From NCBI GenBank assembly GCA_003132765.1, contig PKYU01000395.1, forward strand, positions 1-5,337: a DNA stretch of 5,337 nt, in the 5' to 3' direction. The notes below the pieces were generated by a model that saw nothing but the letters and a program-made list of their open reading frames with translations, was not told where the DNA came from and did not search any database. The translations under genes were made by a program, and so were the position numbers. Shown here in pieces: positions 1-5,337 of the stretch; position 1 is the stretch's first letter, and every line of letters begins with the position of its first letter. This DNA is from Chitinophagaceae bacterium (GTDB lineage: Bacteria > Bacteroidota > Bacteroidia > Chitinophagales > Chitinophagaceae).

Positions 1-44
1 AACCAAACTATATATTTTCAATTCCTTAAACATGACCTGAATTG
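1..44. other. Short region downstream of the large gene, possibly the start of another minus-strand gene
   Basis: After the TAA at 45-47 the minus strand has 11 bases and then an ATG at 33-31. It is followed by ten open codons (reading MFKELKIYSLV) up to the window edge. Eleven codons are too few to claim a gene. A 6-bp inverted repeat (CAATTC/GAATTG on the minus strand, 14-nt loop) is present but lacks a T tract, so no terminator is evident. Confidence 0.25.
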
Positions 45-3000
45 TTATCTTAACAAAGTGATATCCCCTGTTTTCCGGTATTTTACTCCATTGGTAAATA
101 CCACATCCAGCGTGTAAGAATACACGTCAAGGGGCTGAAGTTGCCCATTGAAAGTGCCATCCCACGAACTCTTGATGCTGTTACTTTCAAATACCATCTG
201 GCCCCAACGGTTATAAATTCTCCATTGCATTTTTCCTATTCCAAATCCCTCAACACTGATACGACCATTCAATCCATTTCTTCCGGGTGTAAATGCTGAT
301 GGAACAGCAACTACCGGCTTTATTATTGAACTTACTGACTTGCAGGTGTCATCACTACAACCCACATCATTTGAAGCCTTCAGGCAAACATTGTAAGTAG
401 CCGTAACAGGAAAAATATAAGAAGGGTTTACAGCTGTTGAAGTATCTCCGTCACCAAAATTCCAAACATAATTTGTAGCGCCAACAGATTGGTTTACAAA
501 ATTTGTTATTGTATTTTCCTTTGGAGGATTAGGGTTATAGGTAAATGAAGCAGTTGGAATTGGACTAACGGTAATTGAAAAAGTTGATGAGTCCACCTGG
601 TTGCAGGCAGTGGAATCATAAGCCCATAATTTTACCAAATAAGTTCCGGGATTGCTGTAAAGATGAGATGGATTGTCTTGTGTAGAAGTATTGCCGTCTC
701 CAAAATCCCAGAGGAAACTAAGACCCCCTTTTGAATTATTTACAAAAACTGCATTATAAGGAACACATCCGCTAGAAGGGGTAGCAAAAAGTGCCTGCAA
801 AGTCGGAGAAAGCCTGATAGTAATCGAAGTATCTTCCGGAGAATTACAAAAAGTCGTATCTATTATAGAAAGCTTCACAACATAAGTTCCTGCGCTTGCA
901 TAAGTATGCATTACCGGAGGAGACTGAGATTGGGTAACCTTTGGAGAATTGTCGCCAAAATCCCAGGTAAAAGTATTTGGATTAAATGTTCCCAGGGTTG
1001 CCGTAGAAGTATTTGTAAAGCTATATGAAAGGTTCGTACAGGGGAGCAATTTTGTCGGAACAAAACTTAAGGAGACTTTATTATTTCCTACTTTAATGTG
1101 TGTAAACGCGGAATCTGAAATATTACATGATGAACTGTCAATAGAAATAAGCTTTACAAGGTAATACCCGTCTGCATTATAGGTGTGAGATACATTTGCA
1201 CTGGTTGTTGTATCGCCTGTGCCGTCACCAAAACTCCAGTAATAAAGCTTTCCTTTATTCAGGGTATCAGAAAAATTAACTAAAAGCGGAACACAACCAA
1301 CAGTATCGTAAGGCACCCCATCTATTGAGGCTCTTACACTTGCCTGAACTCCGGAAAAATTCATCGCTATTTTTAACATTCCCAAGTTACATTCACCACC
1401 TGCTGTGGCCTTATCTGATGTCGACCATGCGCCTGCAGACCCAGGCCAGGCAACAGTACGGAAACAATTGGCACAGAGCGCCTCATATATTACTCCATTC
1501 TTATCGAAACGGCTTGTGCCTCCATCTACGTGATCTCCAAACGTTACCGGATTACCCCCTTCCGGAGGGTCTTCCTGCCCAAAGAAAGTTCCATATAATA
1601 ATGAATCGGCATTCTTTTGTAAAACAATAAAATAAAAATCGCTTCCTGAAACATCTGTCTGGGGCTTAATGGCATTAGAAGTAGTAGGCATCCCCAACGT
1701 ATTTCCTTCATTGAAACCCGTATTTGATTTCCCACCCCATCCCGCAACGTAAACATTTTCGCAACGATCTACCAGGAATGCCGTGATAGAAATATTGGGC
1801 AATGTGGAACCTGATCCAAATACAGTGGAATAAACATAACTACTTAGATCTGGTTGCAACTTTGAAATAAATTGTTTAGAATTTGGGTTTGAATAAATGC
1901 TGTTTTCCCCGGGAGCTTTCATTACCGGCCAACTTCCGGTAGTAGTGCCCGTTACGTATACAAAACCAGCTTTATCTTCATCGATTCCATATACCTGGTC
2001 AGCTCCCGGCGTTCCTAAATAAGTCCCTTTTATTGCAGCAGTTCCGGTGCTATTAAGTTCAACAACAAAACCGTCACATTCACCCCCCGAGTTTGAGGAA
2101 CTGATGACACCGGAAGCAGATATTCCAGGGAGATCAGTACTGGCAGTTCCTCCACCAACATAAACATTATTATTTTGATCAAGTGCTAAAACATAAGCCG
2201 CATCATTTCCACTGCCACCCAGAAATGTATTCCAAATTATCCCGTCACAATTGGGTTTAATTTTTAAAACCACCCCATCCTGCAGGCCCCCAATATTGGA
2301 CTGAAATGCACCGGGAGTAATGGTTGAATCGTAGTCGGCAGATTGCGTGCACGAAGCAAGATAAATATTATTAGAGGCATCCAGTAAAACCTCGCTTCGT
2401 GCATCATCACCATAATTGCGCTTCAGGGCTATTCCCCCTCTTCCATCATCATCCCTAATATTTACTCCGTCTTCTCCGGATCCACCAATTCTCATAGATC
2501 CAAAAAGAGCGCTACCGGTAGCATTTAATTTTGTAACAATAATATCCCAACCGCCACCAGGGCCTATTACAGCTGGTAAGGAAGCCGGAAAAGTTGGATA
2601 ATCCGATGAGGTAGACCTTCCTGCAATAACCAGGTTTCCTTGTGGATCTACCACTAGACTATGAGGCTGGTCTAACCCACTTCCTCCAATATATGTAGCA
2701 TAAATCCTGTTTTTCCCATCGGGAGAAAGTTTAATAATACCGATATCGAAATTTCCGTTAAACGTATTATCATATGCGCCAAAAGAAACCGGAAAACCGT
2801 TATCAAAAACAATACCCCCTCCGAAAAAACTTCCATCGGGGCCGTAAGTTGCCGTAAAACCCCAATTATCAGCAATGCTACCCGAATAACTAAAGAATAT
2901 TTCAGTGGGGTCAATAATCAGCACCTTTTCGGGATCATAATTTTTTACTTTAAACCTTACCACATCTCCATCAACCATATAGCGGCAATCCAATTCCTGT

Positions 3001-3653
3001 CGGCTATTATTAACTACCTGGTAGGTGTAAGGTGAAAGTTCTTTATTATCTCCAAGTGACGTAGAGACGATAAGTTGTTTATCCTTCACAGAAACCTTAT
3101 TCGCCCCGGTGTACTTCATAGCGATTTTATTTATGTCGGCTCCGGGGTGAATTATGCAATCATATTTAAGATTGCTTCCTGCATCTGAATAATACCTAAC
3201 ATCTATTCCGGGATAAACATCCTCATAAGTAACGCCCCTGAAAATTCTACAATTTGATGCCCATTTAGATGGATCATTGCCAATAAAGTAGTTATTAATG
3301 GTAGGTGAGGCCTTATCTGGTATAATTGTTGGTTTCTTTGAATTCAGGAATTTGACGTTATAAGCATGAGCATGTATAACACTTAGTGAGTTATTCTTAA
3401 CTGCAATTCCCATTGCCTCGCTGTGTCTTTTTTCTTTAATATTTTCAAGATCCTTCGGGTTATTTTGGTCAATAGTGAATCCATTTTCCTGCAAATAGAA
3501 TGCACCACTACCAGCATTACTTTTAAATTTTACCTCATTATTCCACTGTCCTTTGTTTTCAATAAATTCTATCTGTGAATATGCTTTGTCTGCGACTAAT
3601 GCTCCAGTAATTAAGATAAAAAGGAAGAAATACGGAAACTTTAAAATTTTCAA
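45..3653 (-). CDS. Large exported T9SS type B cargo protein with DUF7948-like domain, seven-bladed SBBP-type propeller and four PKD domains
   Basis: The 1202-residue product should cross the inner membrane by Sec and the outer membrane by the type IX system, ending up secreted or on the surface; its molecular role is unknown. Residues 1-26 form a signal peptide (Lys2/Lys5, hydrophobic core about 8-20, likely cleavage AYS|Q). Residues 28-250 resemble DUF7948: ENKGQW at 32-37, YEDVYPGIDVRYY at 143-155, then HPGADINKI and PYTYQ. Residues 253-766 contain seven SBBP-like units. PKD domains lie at about 770-856, 859-947, 952-1030 and 1033-1110, each with a W-x-FGD core. Residues 1117-1202 are a gliding-motility-associated (CHU_C, type B) sorting domain with IYNRWGQ, WDGTFNG and terminal GDITLLR. 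The start is TTG at 3653: the frame is open up to a TAA at 3720-3722 without ATG or GTG, and the next in-frame ATG (codon 81) would lose the signal peptide. No Shine-Dalgarno sequence is seen. Gene and architecture are certain in outline; domain borders are approximate. Confidence 0.95.
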   Translation of the reverse strand: MKILKFPYFFLFILITGALVADKAYSQIEFIENKGQWNNEVKFKSNAGSGAFYLQENGFTIDQNNPKDLENIKEKRHSEAMGIAVKNNSLSVIHAHAYNVKFLNSKKPTIIPDKASPTINNYFIGNDPSKWASNCRIFRGVTYEDVYPGIDVRYYSDAGSNLKYDCIIHPGADINKIAMKYTGANKVSVKDKQLIVSTSLGDNKELSPYTYQVVNNSRQELDCRYMVDGDVVRFKVKNYDPEKVLIIDPTEIFFSYSGSIADNWGFTATYGPDGSFFGGGIVFDNGFPVSFGAYDNTFNGNFDIGIIKLSPDGKNRIYATYIGGSGLDQPHSLVVDPQGNLVIAGRSTSSDYPTFPASLPAVIGPGGGWDIIVTKLNATGSALFGSMRIGGSGEDGVNIRDDDGRGGIALKRNYGDDARSEVLLDASNNIYLASCTQSADYDSTITPGAFQSNIGGLQDGVVLKIKPNCDGIIWNTFLGGSGNDAAYVLALDQNNNVYVGGGTASTDLPGISASGVISSSNSGGECDGFVVELNSTGTAAIKGTYLGTPGADQVYGIDEDKAGFVYVTGTTTGSWPVMKAPGENSIYSNPNSKQFISKLQPDLSSYVYSTVFGSGSTLPNISITAFLVDRCENVYVAGWGGKSNTGFNEGNTLGMPTTSNAIKPQTDVSGSDFYFIVLQKNADSLLYGTFFGQEDPPEGGNPVTFGDHVDGGTSRFDKNGVIYEALCANCFRTVAWPGSAGAWSTSDKATAGGECNLGMLKIAMNFSGVQASVRASIDGVPYDTVGCVPLLVNFSDTLNKGKLYYWSFGDGTGDTTTSANVSHTYNADGYYLVKLISIDSSSCNISDSAFTHIKVGNNKVSLSFVPTKLLPCTNLSYSFTNTSTATLGTFNPNTFTWDFGDNSPKVTQSQSPPVMHTYASAGTYVVKLSIIDTTFCNSPEDTSITIRLSPTLQALFATPSSGCVPYNAVFVNNSKGGLSFLWDFGDGNTSTQDNPSHLYSNPGTYLVKLWAYDSTACNQVDSSTFSITVSPIPTASFTYNPNPPKENTITNFVNQSVGATNYVWNFGDGDTSTAVNPSYIFPVTATYNVCLKASNDVGCSDDTCKSVSSIIKPVVAVPSAFTPGRNGLNGRISVEGFGIGKMQWRIYNRWGQMVFESNSIKSSWDGTFNGQLQPLDVYSYTLDVVFTNGVKYRKTGDITLLR
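48..305 (-). other. Type B T9SS C-terminal sorting domain (CHU_C-like) coding segment
   Basis: Residues about 1117-1202 match the gliding-motility-associated C-terminal domain. It opens with VPSAFTP, continues with the IYNRWGQMVFES strand pair and SSWDGTFNGQLQPLDVYSY, and ends TGDITLLR directly before the TAA stop. In this family the domain directs export through the T9SS outer-membrane channel. Type B cargo are thought to be released or attached by a route different from type A. The usual acidic loop FTPNGDGxND reads FTPGRNGLNG here. Confidence 0.88.
324..1346 (-). repeat. Array of four PKD domains (protein-level repeat)
   Basis: Four consecutive immunoglobulin-like PKD domains fill residues about 770-1110 of the large protein. 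Their signature strands are YYWSFGDGTG, FTWDFGDNSP, FLWDFGDGNTS and YVWNFGDGDTS, each followed by a H-x-Y or Y-x-F turn and a G-x-Y-x-V-x-L or T-Y-N-V-C-L strand. Domains 1-3 share a cysteine pair, one at the start (CVPLLVNFS, PCTNLSYSF, CVPYNAVF) and one near the end (SSSCN, TTFCN, STACN). Domain 4 lacks the first cysteine. PKD arrays in exported bacterial proteins generally act as spacers or as glycan- or protein-binding modules; which applies here cannot be told. Confidence 0.88.
1356..2897 (-). repeat. Seven SBBP-like repeats predicted to form a beta-propeller (protein-level repeat)
   Basis: Within the large protein, residues 253-766 repeat a unit of the form (Y/F)-x-T-x-(I/F/L)-GG-S/T-G, then D-x-x-G/N-N-(V/I)-Y-V-x-G-x-T, then a closing strand such as DIGIIKLSPDG, DIIVTKLNATG, DGVVLKIKPN, DGFVVELNSTG, QFISKLQPD, FYFIVLQKNAD or LGMLKIAMN. 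Units begin near residues 253, 318, 383, 475, 543, 608 and 687, so most are 65-68 residues. Unit 3 is about 90 and unit 7 about 80 because of inserted loops. The first unit is the most diverged (SGSIADNWG instead of GGSG). Seven units fit a seven-bladed propeller; the fold is inferred from family knowledge, not shown. The repeat is not obvious at DNA level, which suggests old duplication. Confidence 0.8.
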
Positions 3654-3824
3654 GGTAAAAATTTGTTGTGTTACTAAAAATGGATTAAAAAGTTTAACAG
3701 GGAATGTTGGAAAATATGATTAGCAATTCTATCCTAAATTTACGAAACAATTGTAACAGTAGTTTGAAAAAAAACTGCTTCGTCATAATTAATACTCAAT
3801 TAACAATGCCTGACAAATAATTGT
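3654..3824. other. Intergenic spacer between recG and the large surface-protein gene
   Basis: This is an AT-rich gap of 171 bp between the recG stop and the downstream TTG start. It should contain the 5' untranslated leader and promoter of the large gene. Read on the minus strand it holds a T8 run (3767-3774 on the plus strand is A8) and a short 5-bp AT-only inverted repeat with a 5-nt loop (3789-3803). The repeat does not sit next to the T run and has no G:C pairs, so I do not call it a terminator. No open frame of note, tRNA-like fold or riboswitch-like structure was seen. Confidence 0.7.
3735..3742 (-). promoter_or_regulatory. Weak candidate Bacteroidota -7 promoter element for the large gene
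   Basis: On the minus strand this reads TAAATTTA. It matches the primary-sigma -7 consensus of Bacteroidota (TAnnTTTG) at all fixed positions except the last. It lies about 80 nt upstream of the TTG start, a reasonable leader length. No TTTG or TTG element is found at the expected distance further upstream (about -33), and such matches are frequent in AT-rich DNA, so this is only a candidate. Confidence 0.22.
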
Positions 3825-5337
3825 TCACGAAATCCTGCTCCAGGAATTTTCCCCCTTCTGAAGTATTAAAAAACTTCTCAAAGCTAAATTTTCTTCTGAT
3901 GAAATCAAAGGGTCCTGTCCGATAATATTTTCTGCTTCATTCCTTGCTATTTCAAATATTTTTTTGTCACGAATTATGTTGGCAAGCTTAAGATCAAGTA
4001 TTCCGCTTTGCCTCGTGCCTTCGATATCACCGGGACCCCGAATCTCAAGGTCCTTTTCTGCAATTTGAAAACCATCGTTTGTCGCACACAGAATTTTAAG
4101 TCGTTTTTTTGCATCTGCTGATAACCTGATTCCTGTCATTAAAATGCAATAACTTTTTTCGCTTCCACGGCCAACTCTTCCCCTCAGCTGGTGAAGCTGA
4201 GGAAGACCAAATTTTTCAGCACTTTCTATAAGCATTACGCTTGCATTTGGTACGTTTACGCCTACTTCTATAACTGTAGTAGAAACCATAATTTGTGTAT
4301 CTCCTTTAATAAAGCGTTCCATATTTACCTGTTTTTGAGCTGCCTTTTGACGGCCATGAACCATACTAATATGAAACTGAGGTTCTGGAAAAAATGCCTT
4401 CACTTCTTCATACCCTTTCATTAAATTTTCAAAATCCAGTTTGGCAGATTCTTCGATTAGTGGATAAACAATATAAGCCTGTCTGCCTTTTTTAATTTCA
4501 TCTTTAATAAAATCCATAACCTGCGGCCTGTTATAATCCATTCTGTGAACCGTGGTTACAGCCAGTCTTCCGGGTGGCATTTCATCCATAATACTATAAT
4601 CCAGATCTCCATAGGCTGTCAGAGCAAGCGTTCGGGGAATGGGAGTTGCAGTCATTACCAAAACATGAGGACTTATTTCGTTCTTTTCCCACAATTTAGC
4701 CCTTTGCGCTACTCCAAACCGATGTTGTTCATCAACGATAGCCAACCCAAGATTTTTAAAAATGACCGTATCTTCTATAATAGCATGAGTTCCTATTAAT
4801 ATTGCTATTTCTCCAGTTGCGGTTTCCTTCAATATTTCTTTTTTTTCTTTTGGAGATGTAGAACCTGTGAGTATAGCTACCTTAACAGGCAGATTCCCAA
4901 GCAATGATTGTATGCTCCCAAAATGCTGTCGTGCGAGAATTTCTGTTGGCGCCATGAAGCAGGCTTGGAAGCCATTATCGGCAGCAATAAGCATACTCAT
5001 TAAGGCAACAATTGTTTTCCCGCTTCCTACATCTCCCTGCAAAAGCCGGTTCATTTGCCTGCCACTCCCGATATCTTTCCTTATTTCCTTAAGCACTCTT
5101 TTTTGAGCATCTGTCAATTCAAAGGGAAGATTTTTTTTGAAAAACTCATTAAAATAATCACCTACTTTACTAAATATCCAGCCTTTAGAAAAAGTGTGCC
5201 GCTTATACCTGGTTAACCCCAACCGCATCTGGGAGATAAAAAGTTCCTCAAACTTCAACCGCCTTTCAGCTTCTATATATTCATGTAAGCTGGCAGGGAA
5301 ATGTATTTGTCTAAAGGCCTTGTACCGATTTAGAAGA
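3825..5337 (-). CDS. recG: ATP-dependent DNA helicase RecG, C-terminal 503 codons (5' end outside window)
   Basis: RecG is a cytoplasmic superfamily 2 translocase that regresses stalled forks and migrates Holliday-type branches in recombination repair. The frame stays open to the window edge, and the extra 26 codons encode family sequence (RQIHFPAS, then EAERRLKFEELF). The gene is therefore truncated by the window, and the in-frame TTG at 5258 is an internal leucine, not a start. Counting visible residues: Walker A GDVGSGKT 101-108; motif Ia APTEILARQ about 129-137; GTHA 182-185; Walker B DEQHRFGV from 202; motif III TATPIPRT 229-236; VYPLIEES 290-297; VHGR 326-329; motif V STTVIEVGVNVP about 352-363; motif VI QLRGRVGRG 383-391; the translocation region DLEIRGPGD 429-437 with TRQSG 441-445; and the family-typical end WSRIS. 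All catalytic motifs are intact. RecG is usually about 700 residues, so roughly 200, mostly the N-terminal wedge domain, lie beyond 5337. The stop is TGA at 3825-3827. The 171 bp gap downstream argues against tight coupling to the next gene. Confidence 0.97.
   Translation of the reverse strand, partial: LLNRYKAFRQIHFPASLHEYIEAERRLKFEELFISQMRLGLTRYKRHTFSKGWIFSKVGDYFNEFFKKNLPFELTDAQKRVLKEIRKDIGSGRQMNRLLQGDVGSGKTIVALMSMLIAADNGFQACFMAPTEILARQHFGSIQSLLGNLPVKVAILTGSTSPKEKKEILKETATGEIAILIGTHAIIEDTVIFKNLGLAIVDEQHRFGVAQRAKLWEKNEISPHVLVMTATPIPRTLALTAYGDLDYSIMDEMPPGRLAVTTVHRMDYNRPQVMDFIKDEIKKGRQAYIVYPLIEESAKLDFENLMKGYEEVKAFFPEPQFHISMVHGRQKAAQKQVNMERFIKGDTQIMVSTTVIEVGVNVPNASVMLIESAEKFGLPQLHQLRGRVGRGSEKSYCILMTGIRLSADAKKRLKILCATNDGFQIAEKDLEIRGPGDIEGTRQSGILDLKLANIIRDKKIFEIARNEAENIIGQDPLISSEENLALRSFLILQKGENSWSRIS

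Noticed and set aside
949..1164. Plus-strand open frame of 71 codons
   Set aside because: It lies wholly opposite the PKD-coding part of the large gene, has no recognisable domain, and is an antisense shadow.
1325..1630. Plus-strand open frame of 101 codons
   Set aside because: It is antisense to the last propeller unit and first PKD domain of a well-supported gene; its composition is not protein-like and no family is recognisable.
1544..1756. Minus-strand frame of 70 codons in another register
   Set aside because: It overlaps the real reading frame of the large gene, which is continuous here with clear propeller motifs. It is not a frameshifted piece.
324..2897. Repeat-rich region considered as a DNA repeat array or CRISPR-like structure
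   Set aside because: The repetition is at protein level only (propeller units and PKD domains); the DNA of the units is diverged and has no constant repeats with spacers.
2672..2914. Minus-strand frame of 80 codons with a hydrophobic stretch, at first sight a small membrane protein
   Set aside because: It is an out-of-frame reading of the propeller-coding sequence with no independent start signal.
3767..3803. Possible rho-independent terminator for recG (T8 run plus short inverted repeat on the minus strand)
   Set aside because: The stem is only 5 A:T pairs and is separated from the T run by non-pairing sequence, so it would not form a stable terminator hairpin.
4191..5106. Three plus-strand open frames of 77-84 codons opposite recG
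   Set aside because: All are antisense to conserved helicase motifs and show no family resemblance.
1..5337. Search for a defence island, mobile element or novel RNA system
   Set aside because: No transposase, integrase, inverted terminal repeats, tRNA or structured non-coding stretch is visible. Nearly all of the window is explained by two well-formed genes.

Overview
The window looks like an ordinary chromosomal segment from a member of the Bacteroidota. The large protein carries a lineage-restricted combination: the N-terminal domain beginning ENKGQW, SBBP-type propeller repeats, PKD domains and a type B C-terminal sorting domain of the type IX secretion system (T9SS). The wording of the sorting domain (FTPGRNGLNG, then WRIYNRWGQ, ending KTGDITLLR) resembles what I recall from Chitinophagaceae/Chitinophagales. 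That finer placement rests on memory, not on a search. The DNA is visibly AT-rich and there is no Shine-Dalgarno sequence before the large gene, both usual for this phylum.

Layout: both genes lie on the minus strand, so transcription runs from high to low coordinates. Positions 5337 to 3825 hold the C-terminal 503 codons of recG, the ATP-dependent branch-migration helicase. It is cut by the window edge at its 5' side. An AT-rich spacer of 171 bp (3654-3824) follows; it shows one weak Bacteroidota-like -7 element and no convincing terminator. Positions 3653 to 45 hold a complete 1202-codon gene that apparently starts at TTG. It encodes a very large exported surface or secreted protein: signal peptide, DUF7948-like domain, seven propeller blades, four PKD domains and the type B sorting domain. 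The last 44 bases are non-coding or may hold the first codons of another minus-strand gene.

The two genes have no evident functional link. RecG is a cytoplasmic DNA repair enzyme and its neighbour is a cell-envelope or secreted protein of unknown role. With a 171 bp gap and no shared theme, I would not call them an operon. I found no RNA genes, mobile elements, CRISPR arrays or defence genes, and I do not see a new biological system here. The points worth a second look are details of the large protein: its start codon, altered sorting-domain loop, cysteine pattern and blade insertion.
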